Shown: positions 52,004 through 63,839 of the stretch, one piece after another
How the letters are laid out: each line of letters starts with the position of its first letter
Numbering within the stretch: position 1 is the stretch's first letter
Assembly: GCA_020137815.1 (NCBI GenBank)
Contig: CM035352.1
Coordinates: 5,749,159-5,813,158, forward strand
From: Hormiphora californensis
Lineage: Eukaryota > Ctenophora > Tentaculata > Cydippida > Pleurobrachiidae
Length of the DNA: 64,000 nucleotides
Direction: 5' to 3'
The notes under the pieces: generated by a model
Told to the model about the DNA's origin: nothing
The model's input: only the letters and a program-made list of their open reading frames with translations
The model's database searches: none
Position numbers and translations under genes: made by a program

Positions 52004-55000
52004 TCACTCCATAAGGCGTATTGTACCACCATCACTACCTAGCACCAGCAGTCTATTCATTGGTAACGATGCCACGGCTGTGAGACCTCCTTTGAATAGC
52101 TCTGATCGGAGTTTTACAGAGGTTGCAGATGCAGGGTTGTTGATAGTAGTTACCCGGTACCCGTTGCTAATGGTAACTAGGTCCTCTTCTTGAGTACATC
52201 CTGCAACAATACCATCCCGGGTTCCTTGGTATTCTAGGGGAGATCAGGGGTTAGAGAATAGAGGTGGTTGAGAGAGTTGTTTGGTTTACCCAATTTAGAT
52301 GGGTTTCGGTCAATGATTTATCATCCAAGTCCCACTTCACTAAACCACAACCACTCAACCACTTCACTCACTATTATCAGGCGGTTGTCCCTCACTGAAA
52401 GTCTTGGCTCGTTTCCAGTGACACACAGACACACTACTATCACTGGATGTTGTGTACACTGACCCATTACTGCCTAGCATCATGCCGGTTATCTCTTGGA
52501 GGTGGTGGCGACATGAGGAGGAGAGGGTCCCCACACGCAGATCAAACACATACACCAAACCTGGGGGACAGAGAGGGAGGGTCATATCAATAACTGAAGT
52601 TACATTACACTTACAGGTCATAGAATATTTTCATACTGCACGGGCAGGTTATCCTCCAGACGTGCAGCAATCACAAACAAACAAACCAACGGGCAACATC
52701 TGGACATACTAAACATTGCATGATACTACCCAGCTATAAAACAATGTTTTACAATGTCTTCCCCTTCTAAAACATGTCTTCCATCTCTATCACAATGTCC
52801 CACCTCTATCACAATGTCTCCTCTCTACCACAATGTCCCACTATTATTACCTGAGGAGAACCCGGTTGCTATCCACATGCCCCCAGGATCACAACTCATC
52901 GTCCTGATGGGATGGGGCTGGGCCAGGGCAGTCAGCTTCCATTCCATTACAGCCGCATCCTTTACCCGTGTATCAAATATACGAAGGAAGTTGTCACCCG
53001 AACCTGTGAATGGGGAGGTTACAATTACAATAATCTACTACTACAGTTGGACCCCGATTTACCGGGATACTAGGGGGAAAGGGTTTTGCCTGGGCATTTT
53101 GAATCACACTGTTCATAATTGTCCCATCAGTAGTACCTTGAATGAATCGATGAGTTGCCCGGGGCAGGGATGCTATCACTAGGCCATTCTTACTGTCATA
53201 CTTGTTCACAACTTTCTCTCTCTCCAAATCAGTCACCTGGAATTGTAGATGATCATTGATTGGTAGAATTAGAGGGGGGGGGGGCTGTCAGAGCATTGGC
53301 CTGACCCATTCTCGCGCGAGAACTGTGGTCAGAGCATTGGCCTGACAGAGGGGGGGGGGGGTTTCTGGTGACTGGAAAGATTTTTTTTAAATATATGATT
53401 TCAATGTTGAATCGATAAATAACTCGATTTTTTTCCTGTCCTATCTAGTATCACAAGACCCCATTTTGATTCTCAGTGCGCTCAGATCGGATTGGCACCG
53501 CTAGACAGTTCCTGTCCACCTACCACGATCTGATTAGTGTCCATGGAGAGTACTTTGTACTCGTATTCTTGATACACAACACCCAGTACAGGCCGGGAGT
53601 GCTCCTCAAACCTCTTGATCTTCCCTCCCAACCCACTACCACTCTCCTTCAGGTCCCATAGCACCACCGTCTTGTCTTTAGACCCGCTCAACAGGAAACA
53701 CTCGTCTTTAGAGACAGCCAGGGCATTAATCTTGTCCGTGTGTCCTGGAAGAAATATCATTGTTACTCAAATACCGAAGGAACAAATTAAAACATGTCGA
53801 ATATCCCAATATTGTATAATCTCATGGTGTTATACTTGATATAGGTTTATTATGGGGCCGGGGGAGGGGTGTGTACCTTTGTATTGTTGTAGAGGGTTGC
53901 TCTTGAAGGTATAGTGGTGATCAGCTGATGCAGCCACACTGTTCCCCAGAGCCTTCCTCCAATTCCCAGTTAGACTCTCGGTCTGGTCCAGTGGTTTACA
54001 GCTTAGGTAGGTGGAGGGGTAGCAGTAGGATGGGGAGCTCTCTGAGGAGAGGTACCTGAGAGTGAGAAGGGGGTGTGAGAAATAATGGGAAACCACGTCT
54101 CCATAGAACGACTGATATGAAGACACTACCAGGCAGACAGACAGACAGACATGCAGCTAGACAGACCGACAAGCAGACAGAAAGATAGACACTAGACAGA
54201 CAGACAAACAGACACATGTACAGACAGATTGAGATACCTTCGTTTCTCTCGTTGTTCTTGTATTGGCTCCGTTAATGGGATGTCCATGTAGGCAAGGGTC
54301 TCAACAAGTTCTATGTTATCCAGCGTTCTATGAATCGGGGGAACCTTGTTATGTTTTAACCCGGGGGAACCTTGTTATGTTCCAAATCGGGGGAACCTTG
54401 TTATGTTCCAACCCGGGGAGCGGTGATACTTGTTATGTTCTAACCCGGGGCGTGGTGATACTTGTTATGTTCCAACCCGGGGTGAAACGGGGTCGAGCAA
54501 GGGAAACCGGAGTTACTGAAATTGAAAACTCACAAAAGCAGTTTCATTGTTTCATCAGAAATATCGAAAAATTAAAGTAATACCTTCGAAGAGTGACCTG
54601 ACCAATTAGACGGCACAACTGAACATAACTCGTCTGTGCTAAGTCGGGTGTAAAAGTCGCTTCAATTTGAGACTGGATCGCCCTCTCGTTCCTACTAGTG
54701 TCAGATAACACGTCAATATCCCTGGGGGGGGGAACATGGGTTATTCTCTGTTGTGCATGAACATGAAAACAGCCTGGATCAATTGCAACCTATTCTCGCT
54801 ACGTTTGTGATCGATCTCAGTCGCGTGCGACGTCGATCTCACACAGGTGTCCATGTCACCAAGAAAACAGCGTCTTTAGGAGCGTACAAAACTAACAGCT
54901 GATCTGTTAGAGCATTGGCCTGACCCTATTATCTTTTCTCTCGAATAAGAGCGAGAACTGTGGTCAGAGCACTGGCCTGACAGCAGCTAATCGGAATCCC

Positions 55001-56644
55001 AAATCCATAACAGCTAACATTACCTCACGTCATCCCCCTCTTCCTCTTCATCATCTTCATCATCATCGTCCGGTATGGTGTCACTATCACTCACCATCCC
55101 ACCCCTCCCTCCACCACTGTAACTGCCACTATCCGTCCCACTCTCTGTGCTCTGGTCAGTGGTCAGGATGCCACTTCTTCTGGATGGACTGCACCGGTTA
55201 TCTCCCAGGGGAGGGAGATTGTTGACAGTCTCGGCAGTCATAGCACACTCTGCCAGTTCAACATCAGAACAATCTAGACGGAAATTAGTCATTAGTTGCA
55301 GAGACAATATATTTTCAGGTTGGATGCCTGATAAAACCAGTTCATCAGTACAAAACCTTGCTTTGTTCAAACACTTTTTATTTGCAGTTTAGCTTGGCAA
55401 CACAAAACCATGATAAGTGCGGTTATGTTAGGACTCCCTACATTCTAACATGGACCTAATGAATGATATAACTAACCAGTGTTAACAGCAGATGAGCCGT
55501 GTAACAGTTGGTTATCATTCCCAGTTAGATTGGTATTATCATTATCAGGTACACTATTGATAACATCCTCATTGTCTAGCTGTAGCACCTCTGCCAGGTT
55601 CAGCTCCCCTGATACTGGCGAACTACCCACCTCTACCTGAGGGAGGACACAAGTAAACAACCAATCAGAACTCGTTATTTAGGTCACGTGACTGGTTATC
55701 AGCCAATCAGGGACCAGTATTTCCTGATTCGGTCGGTTCCTGGGATGTAGGTACTAGGTAGCTAACTGCTATTATAAGGTATTAGTAATGTATAATGAGG
55801 AACGAGGGTACACAATTGGTTACCTCACAGGTAGTGGGCCCCTCCACAAATGACTGGTATCCCCTCTTACCTCACAGGTAGTGGGCCCCTCAACAAATGA
55901 CTGGTATCCCCTCTTACCTCACAGGTAGTGGGCCCCTCCACAAATGACTGGTATCCCCTCTTACCTCACAGGTAGTGGGCCCCTCCACAAATGACTGGTA
56001 TCCCCTCTTACCTCACAGGTAGTGGGCCCCTCCACAAATGACTGGTATCCCCTCTTACCTCACAGGTAGTGGGCCCCTCTAACAAATGACTGGTATCGTC
56101 TTGGGTACTCAGGAAACTGTTCCACCAGATGTAGAAAGTAGTCCGCTTCCTGAAATAACAAACAGTGTAAATGCTGCACGGTGCACTATCAAGCGGGCCC
56201 TGGGGAGGGGGGGTAAGGGTAGGGGAAACTAGATGTGGGGAGGGGGAGTAAGGGTGGGGGAACTAGATGTGGGGAAGGGGCTAAGGCCTAAGGGTGGCCG
56301 GGAGAGGGTCGCGGTGGCACGGGATAATACGGGATGTTCTGAACACGGTAAGATGACCTGGCTGGTGAATCCTTGTTGGTTTGGTCGCGACCGTACGTTT
56401 ATGGCACAGTCCACATCTGAGTGAGATAATCTCACTCAGACGTGGAGTGTGGACTGTGCCTTATACGATCTCTCCCAGTGACTAGTGAATCTTTGTAGAC
56501 ATTAGCACTATAATGTCAGGTTACTGTTAGCAAGAATCTCTCTATTCACATTTAAATGCATTTCACATGAAGAATATAATTGTGAGTTTTAGATATGCAG
56601 CTATCCCAACCTACACCTGTAATCAGAAAGAGAAAGAGAGAGAT

Positions 56645-56723
<79 letters not shown>

Positions 56724-57011
56724 GAGAGAGAAGAAGAAACCGAGAAAGGGTATATTGAGGAGATACCGAAAGATACACATCCCGGAGAGACAGGTGCAGA
56801 GGCTACATTATTCGTGTATTTTATTCCGTCCTAACCATTTCCCCGAATCGCCAAGATCCCTAGATTGAATAACTTCTAAAACTATCTTTTCCTGTCCTGT
56901 CAGACCAATGCTCCCGACAGTTCCTGCCTGTGTTTTGGTAATGTAAAGTTCTCTCCGCGTTGAAAAACACTTATTTTGGCGGAGTTCTGTGCAGACAGTA
57001 ATGGTGTTGTT

Positions 57012-57089
<78 letters not shown>

Positions 57090-57222
57090 GAGATCCTAGA
57101 GCAGAATAGAGACAGAGAGAGAAGAGAGAGGAGAGAAATCGAGAGAGAGCACGAGAAGAGAGCTATCCTGAGAGAGAGCGAGCAGAGACGTACGAGAGGA
57201 GAAGAGAAGAGCGAGACGAGAG

Positions 57223-57256
<34 letters not shown>

Positions 57257-60200
57257 TACCTAGACATAATCTAAATCCAGCTGTAGTGTACGCTTTGTCT
57301 TCAACAACCTCGTTGCCTGCTAATCATGCTCTGTCACATTTAAACAGGTAACTTATTTTAAACTTTCCCTAATTTACACCCCTCCTTTTCTAGTCGACTC
57401 GGCAACTATTCATTGCTCCTCCCTTCTAGATGGAAACACTGTGGCATGTCTTGGTATGTCTCAAAGAGCGGTGTTTAAACTGCCTGGATCTGGTGTACTG
57501 GGTGGTGTTTAGGAAGTTGAGGAGACAATCAGGGAATAGTCAGGAGGAGCAACCAATTCACGCGTGAACTATATAGCTTCTGTACACAGGGGATTACGGG
57601 CCCCCGGATGAGAATTGAGACGCCCATGATACCAGACGCCCATACTGCAGCAGCCCGTAAACTTGTCTACTCGGCTAGAGGACAGGCTTCAGGCTTCTAC
57701 AGACAAATACACATCGTGTGAATCAGTTGTGAGAGAGATCGGGATAGAGAATTCTTGATATTATATCAGTTGAGTGATTGAGTGTGACAGCACCAAGAAC
57801 AGTACATTTCATTAGTGATGTCTTTCTGTTCCAGTGTGATGAACTATAAATGTTGCTGTTGGATCTATTTATAATTTGTGACTCTCCAGTAAAATAAGAG
57901 TTTGTTCTGGCGAATGTCGGCTTGTTACTTTTGGGTAGATCAACGGAGGGAGAGAATGGGAGAGAGAGAGAATGGGCAGGTAGATCAGGAAAGAGAGAGG
58001 GATGATTATCAATTATCCTAAATTACGATGAGAGATCAGCGATTCGAGAGATAGCTAATGTAAGTAACACGTTTAAAATAGATCGTTCCTCCACCTTCTC
58101 TTTCTCGTTATCTTCATTTCTCTCTCCTTCTTAATTTGTTAGACTTTCTGTGAATCTCTCCTGTCGTTGTCCTAAGGAAAAGGTCATATCCTGATTCTGG
58201 GAAACAGTTCTGATCCCAGGCCGTTCATCTAACTTGGTTTCCAATTAAATTGCAATAACATGACACCTATTTGATGTTGTTATCGTTTCGTTAGGATTGG
58301 TACACTCACGATGGTTCTGGGTCCAGAGATTTTGATGTACAAGGTGTTGTTCAACAGGGCAGCAAACAAATACAGTGATGATCAGATGGACACATTGAGG
58401 TGAGGAGGTCAGAGCATTCGCCTGGCAGGCAGGTAGTGAGGTGGTAGTGAGAGGTAGCGAGATCTTTGAGGTGAGGAGGTATAAGTGAGTTGTGTGGCTG
58501 ACACTGCGATCTGGAGATCAAGTAGGGGTCAACTTGACCCCTCACTACTTGACCGTCGAGTGGTGAGATCCTTTTTAGACTTATCGCTACCAATTCGGTA
58601 GTACCGAAGCATCGAGGAAGAGCTGTCAGAGCATTGGTCTGATCCTACTCTCATTTCTATCGTCCTATTAGTCTCACTTCTCATTGGCACGACAGCAAAG
58701 AAGAGGATGCGTCTTATTACTGTAATTCCATTACGGTAATGCCACTACAAGAGGATCGTACTAGGGGTTACATCTCAATAAGAGTTGCTTATTCAAAATT
58801 AGCTTGATGGCTATACAGTGCTCAATCTTTGCAGAGAGCTATTAACAGGACGTGTCAATAAGAGTTGCTATCACTTCCCATAGTAAAGTAGGCGGTCCGT
58901 TTACGTGTTTTACTCCTCTGTGTGCCGACTAGACTTTAGGACTGTTTTGTTTAATAAAGTCATTTGTTAGCACACACATACCCACCTACAGTATAATGAT
59001 TCTCGTATCATGTTTAAATCTTAGTCAGGTCTGTTGGCTACTATTATTTCCATATCTCACTCCTCTCTCTTTCTCTCTATCCCTCTATCTATCCCTCTCT
59101 AAGTGTAGTAGCAGTAGGTCTGGTACTAGATTAACAAATCTATTAACAGCACCCACAATCAAGTGTATATTGCCCTGCCCAGGAGGAAGCTGAGAGGAGA
59201 GGTGGAGGCTGAGACGGATATGGTGGAGGATCTGATGGGGTACCTAGATGATGAGTTACCTAAAGCAGAAGAGAGGTACAGGAGGGGTTCAGTTACTGTT
59301 AGCTATAGACTTTATAGATTGTAGCTCACACCGCACTTTGTTTCACAAAAAACCCACTGTGGGGTTCGCCAAATAAGTGCAAGTATAGATAAAACTCCTT
59401 GTGAAAATGACAGAATTAGATTGACCCTGTTTTCCACCCCTAAAGAGATGTAGAGGAAGTGTTGGATAAGGCTGCCCCTGTCCTGGCAGCCCTGCTAGTC
59501 CCCATGAAGAAGAAATACGACAAGATCGTAGAGATAAAGAATGAGGTTACCGAACAAATTAATGAGGTAATTGTAATGGGAAATTGATTGAGGTAACGAT
59601 CTAATTCCCTGTTTTCCAGCTTTGAAGTTTTCCACTCTACTACAAACTCGCACTACTGCTGTTACCTCACTTCTGCACTACTTAATATCACCCCAGCCCC
59701 ACCTAATCCACGTTTCTCCAGGTGATCCCAGCCCCACTTGCTATACTAAGTAAGGGGTCTGGGGTCACCCTTACTGAACAAAGTCCCACCTAATCCACTA
59801 CATTATCCAGGTGATACCAGTTGAGGAGCTGGTTGCTGACTACGAGGAGACTCTGGAGGATCTGAAGGGCTTCTGTAAACACCTCACACACGAGATGGAA
59901 GGGAACATAGTGGACAATATCGATGAACTACACAGGTAAAAAAGAAATGAATTCACGAAGAGTACACTGATCGATCGTTGCACCTCACAGAGCACAGTGT
60001 TAGCTACACAAGGTGGTGGAGGTAACTAATTGTAACTAATTACCCCCCCTCTTATCATAGGAAGTTGTGGGAGCTAGATTCCACGACGGTGTCCGACCTA
60101 GACTCTCTATCATCTTGGGACAACATGGGTTACATCCCGGCATCTACAGCCACTACAACAACTACAGTAGACCCTGGTTCAGACATCACTACCGTCAGCT

Positions 60201-61209
60201 CACTAGATATCGTGACCTCCTCTGGTACAACTGACCAGATGTCATCCCTGCCTTTAGTGACGTCAGACCATATGACGTCAGATCATATGACGTCATCAGA
60301 TCACATGACGTCATCAGATCATGTGACGTCATCAGATCATGTGACGTCATCCTACCCTCTCATTACTACAGACACATCCCTATCTGTGGTTGTAGAACAA
60401 CCTGCACCCACCCTCCTAGTTGAATGTTGTACTAGGGTAGAACTCCCAACCTCTAGGAGATGTTCCTCAACTGAACTACAACTGACAGCCACTAAATCCC
60501 TCTGTCTGCCCTCCCAAGCTGATATAGCAGCTCTGCAGTTCTACAGCGCCCGAAACAGCAGGAGACAAAGCGGTAACGCGGCCTCCAGTGAGGATATTAT
60601 CCATAGATATGTGTACAATAGGCCCGCCTCTACTCTATCATTTCATGACCCTGATACTGTGTCAATTAGTTCGGCTGGCAGCCAGTGCGGGGTAATGCCC
60701 AGGGAGTCAGCCCTTAGTGTTCTAGTTGAGTATGTGAGGTTCAAATTAGGTCAGGATTGGGGCGTACAAGAGGAGAGGGTGAGCGTGCCAACACCTGACC
60801 ACGTGTGTTTACAATCTCTTAGTTCTGTTTGAATTGTGTCCAATTAGCAATGAAGTAGTGAAGTAGTGAAGTTATTAATTTTCAGTGCATGAATGCAATT
60901 GATTGTGCATGTCCGATGTTAAAATTCTAAAAACGTGTGATTTTGAAAACTATAAAACCTGAACTAAAAATACTTTGATGAGATAGATAAGAGACTTCAT
61001 CATAGATCTCTTCATCGTGGATCTCATGACCACATCAAAAAACATGAGATATCGGTTAATTTACTAACCTGTGATCTATCTAGGAGGCTGGATTGAGTGG
61101 GACTGATGACAGCAGTAGTAGGGTCAGTAGCTGCGGTGGTGGGCTGGTCCGTTGAATCCTTCATGTAGAGATGGGATACCACATCAAACATCTGGAAGTA
61201 CTGCTTCAC
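52004..61209 (-). CDS. WDR81: WDR81, C-terminal part with WD40 propeller (5' end not found)
   Basis: Exons in order: 61069-61209, 56059-56149, 55477-55636, 55024-55273, 54584-54721, 54238-54327, 53877-54055, 53524-53744, 53137-53236, 52851-53003, 52396-52560 and 52004-52233; phases agree apart from one base in the second. WD repeats start after LTGNWRKALGNSVAASADHH: GHTDKINALAVSKDECFLLS, GSKDKTVVLWDL, GFSSGLVYVFDLRVG and the end FKGGLTAVASLP...LGSDGGTIRLME, matching the WDR81 terminus (SLALLP...LGSDNGVIRLLA). WDR81 is a BEACH-WD40 protein that with WDR91 limits endosomal PI3P and acts in aggrephagy. The BEACH domain must lie further upstream. An acidic linker (DDDDEDDEEEEGDD) precedes the propeller. 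The link to the 61069-61209 exon (VKQYFQMFDVVSHLYMKD) rests on phase and position. Confidence 0.85.
53283..53352. mobile_element. Short repeat with paired GTCAGAGCATTGGCCTGAC blocks, copy 1
   Basis: CTGTCAGAGCATTGGCCTGA, a spacer with CTCGCGCGAG, then GGTCAGAGCATTGGCCTGAC. Related copies lie at 54904-54982, 61314-61399 and partly 58622-58660. In WDR81 introns. Confidence 0.7.
54904..54982. mobile_element. GTCAGAGCATTGGCCTGAC short repeat, copy 2
   Basis: Same paired blocks with a longer spacer (CCTATTATCTTTTCTCTCGA). Confidence 0.7.
55645..55742. mobile_element. hAT-type MITE, copy 4
   Basis: Inverted orientation relative to copy 1; right end TTCGGTCGGTTCCTG; left end degraded. It abuts the acceptor of the WDR81 exon at 55636. 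Confidence 0.85.
55815..56098. repeat. 47-bp minisatellite duplicating a WDR81 exon/donor junction
   Basis: Six copies of a 47-bp unit. On the gene strand each is GATACCAGTCATTTGT-GAGGGGCCCACTACCTGTGAG|GTAAGAGG. Exon ends fall at 56059, 56012, 55965, 55918, 55871 and 55824. 47 is not a multiple of three. Confidence 0.95.
56626..56729. repeat. (GA)n microsatellite
   Basis: Nearly uninterrupted GA. Confidence 0.95.
57011..57256. repeat. (GA)n microsatellite with degenerate tail
   Basis: GA core to about 57085 and purine-rich degenerate repeats after it. Confidence 0.9.
58311..60832 (+). CDS. Helical/coiled-coil protein nested antisense in WDR81 intron
   Basis: Five exons, 58311-58399, 59183-59275, 59446-59566, 59811-59935 and 60061-60832, in phase; 399 residues. 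Residues 1-150 are predicted helical: MVLGPEILMYKVLFNRAANK, EVEAETDMVEDLMGYLDDEL, VEEVLDKAAPVLAALLVPMK and YEETLEDLKGFCKHLTHEME. The rest is Ser/Thr-rich and disordered, with the repeat (M/V)TSSDH and an end RESALSVLVEYVRFKLGQDW then SLQSLSSV-like. I recognise no family. It is transcribed opposite to WDR81, wholly inside the intron between the exons at 56059-56149 and 61069-61209. Confidence 0.75.
59743..59786. repeat. Short hairpin repeat, copy 3 (diverged)
   Basis: ACTAAGTAAGGGGTCTGGGG / TCACCCTTACTGAACAAAG. Same family as 1058-1098. Confidence 0.45.
60245..60350 (+). repeat. Coding CRE-like repeat (TGACGTCA)
   Basis: Six TGACGTCA octamers within about 100 bp of the last exon of the nested coiled-coil gene, spaced by AGATCATA/AGATCACA. 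In frame they encode MTS(S)DH repeats. Confidence 0.8.
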
Positions 61210-61313
61210 CTGTGGAGAGGGAGGGGGATTAGAGGCCCTATAGGAGAGAGAGAGAGGGGGTTATTGGGAGTTTCATATTTAGTTGATAGTGGATTTAGGG
61301 AGACCCTGATTCA

Positions 61314-61399
61314 CTGTCAGAACATTGGCCTGACCCTATTCTCATTTCTCTCAAATAAGGAGCGCGCGAGAACTGTGGTCAGAGAATTGGCCTGACAGC
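61314..61399. mobile_element. GTCAGAGCATTGGCCTGAC short repeat, copy 3
   Basis: CTGTCAGAACATTGGCCTGA ... GGTCAGAGAATTGGCCTGAC with spacer CCTATTCTCATTTCTCTC. Confidence 0.7.
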
Positions 61400-61477
61400 T
61401 GATTCAGCTGTTTTCTGTCTGGCGGCACTCATAATCATATTAGGGAATCATTCCAACAATAAAAAAGTAAACGGTAT

Positions 61478-61910
61478 AGTGACAGACAGTAAACAACCGG
61501 TAGTGACAGACAGTAAACAACCGGTAGTGATAGACAGTAAACAACTGGTAGTGACAGACAGTAAACAACCGGTAGTGACAGACAGTAAACAACCGGTAGT
61601 GATAGACAGTAAACAACTGGTAGTGACAGACAGTAAACAACCGGTAGTGACAGACAGTAAACAACCGGTAGTGATATACAGTAAACAACTGGTAGTGACA
61701 GACAGTAAACAACCGGTAGTGACAGACAGTAAACAACCGGTAGTGATAGACAGTAAACAACTGGTAGTGACAGACAGTAAACAACCGGTAGTGACAGACA
61801 GTAAACAACCGGTAGTGACAGACAGTAAACAACTGGTAGTGACAGACAGTAAACAACCGGTAGTGACAGACAGTAAACAACCGGTAGTGATAGACAGTAA
61901 AGAATTCCAA
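61478..61910. repeat. 24-bp minisatellite with 72-bp higher-order period
   Basis: Eighteen copies of GACAGTAAACAACCGGTAGT(GACA). Every third copy carries TAGACAGTAAACAACTGG, so the array is six 72-bp higher-order units. The period is a multiple of three, so open frames occur on both strands without implying coding. Confidence 0.93.
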
Positions 61911-61969
61911 ACCCAGTATTTTTAGTTTGCTAAGAATCATTTCAACAACACTATTAACACAACTCTCAA

Positions 61970-63202
61970 CTAGGTAGGGGTCTCAACGACAGTTTTCATA
62001 TCTTCAGCACTAGTCCTAGCTGACCTGGCCGCCACTACAGATATCCTCGACGCAGCTCTAAACATCATCCCAGCACGCCCTGGACCCAACCCGGGGGAGC
62101 CCATCGGGGACACAAAACTAGTCATGGGGTAGCCGCTGTGGCTAATTCGCGTTGTACGGCGAATAGTCTCGGTAAATCTGAGAACATCAGTCTTGAAAGA
62201 TTCTTGCATTGATTTGGTCCGTGATACAACTATTATGGGGTTAATCCCAGCATTGATAAACACGCTCACTTTACTACTAAATACAAACAGGTAAATTGGC
62301 AGTTTGGCAGCGAAATCCATCTGTAGTTTCCCTTCCGACATTACAAGGAACAACATCAGGAATATCCAGAGTGGGACATGGAGAGTTATGTACGTGATGG
62401 TGAATATCACTACTGTTATACTAGCTTTGTTTTTAGTATTCCCTCCACCACCTCCTCCTTCTGTAGCAGCCAGGACAGTTGATTTCCTGTTTCTTCCCCC
62501 GTTAATAAACTTTCCTCCTAGTTGTTGGATCGTTGCAGGCACACCACGCACACCACACAACTGACAATAACAAACAGGGAGGGGATTGAGAAGGGGATGA
62601 GGATTAGGAACTGAAAGGTTGTCTTGTATAGAGCAGCAGTTTCCTCTGAGTACGGGATGATATCATCCTACATTCCATGTGCACACTGTGTACACATCAT
62701 CGTACCAGTACAGCTTGCCAGCGTAGAATGGGAGTGAGGCGAGGAGTACCTGCAGAGTCAGATAGCTCCCTAGCAACACTAGGATGATCCATTGTTTGAT
62801 GCGACGTAGGGGGAACTTTAGTGCCCATGCCCTGGTCGTGCTGAGGACAGCGATAAGAAACACTGAATACCGTTCACTAATGTTGAGAAGGACCCCAAAT
62901 GAGTTACAAAGGAAGGGAATGTAGAAAACCCAGCTGAGGGTTTCGTGGTCTAGTCGGGGCAGGGAGAATGGGAGGGCTCCAAATAGTGACGTCACGAGAT
63001 CATTAGCCGCTATAACCAGAAATAACTTTGCGGGCAGAGAGCGGTGGAGGGGTAGGTAGAGTTTTATCAGCATGGCACTGCCTACCATTCCGAATAGGGA
63101 GGAGATAAGGGATGCAATACCAAATAGGGTATCTGCCCAGGGTACATGATAGAGACAGTAGTGGTCTGTGCTGTTTGCTGTAACATTTCCACAGTCGACC
63201 AT
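61970..63202 (-). CDS. Class A-like G-protein-coupled receptor, two frame breaks
   Basis: N-terminus MVDCGNVTANSTDHYC has two N-glycosylation sites. TM1 FGIASLISSLFGMVGSAMLI; TM2 LFLVIAANDLVTSLFGALPF (conserved Asp); TM3 from FLCNSFGVLLNI to FLIAVLSTTRAW (Arg in the DRY position); TM4 WIILVLLGSYLTLQVLLASL; extracellular Cys in CTWNV. After this the frame shifts at about 62668 to give TM5 (FQFLILIPFSIPSLFVIVSC) and shifts back at about 62550. TM6 is SITVVIFTITYITLHVPLWI and TM7 ends INAGINPIIVV (NPxxY variant). About 400 residues once joined. The ligand is unknown; the sequence resembles rhodopsin-like orphan receptors of early animals. Either a pseudogene or carries sequence errors. Confidence 0.75.
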
Positions 63203-63556
63203 ATCTGAGTGAAAGAATATAATACATAATTGAGACAGGGCGATTGAACAAAGGCTAAATGATTGAACAAAGACTAAGCAAGAATATATTGCCGAATGCC
63301 GATACACAATATGCACATATTCTGTAACGGAATGAATCAAAGCGTGGCAGAGTTCTGTTAATAAGTCACTAATGAGCTGGCAATATGGGAATATGAGAAA
63401 AACGAGAGAGAAGTTGGTATAAAACCCGCACATACTGCTCAGCTCACAAGGAAATGAGGTGCGTAAAGCTGTATGACGGAAGCTGTGCGTGACTGTGAGT
63501 TTATAGAGCAGCTGGGGGTTCCCACGCTTGAATTTATCACTGGGAAAGTATACCGC

Positions 63557-63632
63557 ACTAGTTGAATATCAAATAACTAGTTGAATATCAAATAACTAGT
63601 TGAATATCAAATAACTAGTTGAATATCAAATA
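63557..63632. repeat. 19-bp tandem repeat ACTAGTTGAATATCAAATA
   Basis: Four exact copies. Confidence 0.95.
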
Positions 63633-63730
63633 ACAAACAGCCCCCACTCATACGTTGTTGACTCAGCTGCACTATATCACATTCAGATGCGGTCGAAGGA
63701 GTCAGCGAAATAAAGAGTTATACTGGGATG

Positions 63731-63839
63731 TAGGAACCGACCGAATTAGGAAATAATGGTCCCTGATTGGCTGATAACCAGTCACGTGACCTAAATAACG
63801 AGTTCTGATTGGTTGTTTACTTGTTTCGGTCGGTTCCTG
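63731..63839. mobile_element. hAT-type MITE, copy 5
   Basis: TAGGAACCGACCGAATTAGG to GGTCGGTTCCTG, with target duplication CTGGGATG (63723-63730, 63840-63847). Confidence 0.92.

Larger units (their letters stand above)
56150..58310. other. WDR81 large intron, proximal part: repeats only
   Basis: Contains G-rich patches, an inverted pair at about 56406-56460 (CACAGTCCACATCTGAGTGA / TCACTCAGACGTGGAGTGTG), and (GA)n runs at 56626-56729 and 57011-57085 with a GA-rich tail to 57256. No exon was found. Confidence 0.5.

Noticed and set aside
53283-53352. tRNA-like signal in GGTCAGAGCATTGGCCTGAC
   Set aside because: Only a weak likeness to an A-box/D-arm; no acceptor stem, anticodon arm or B-box found.
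61440-61940. Open frames on both strands through the 24-bp repeat (TDSKQPVV and LFTVCHYR types)
   Set aside because: By-product of a period divisible by three.
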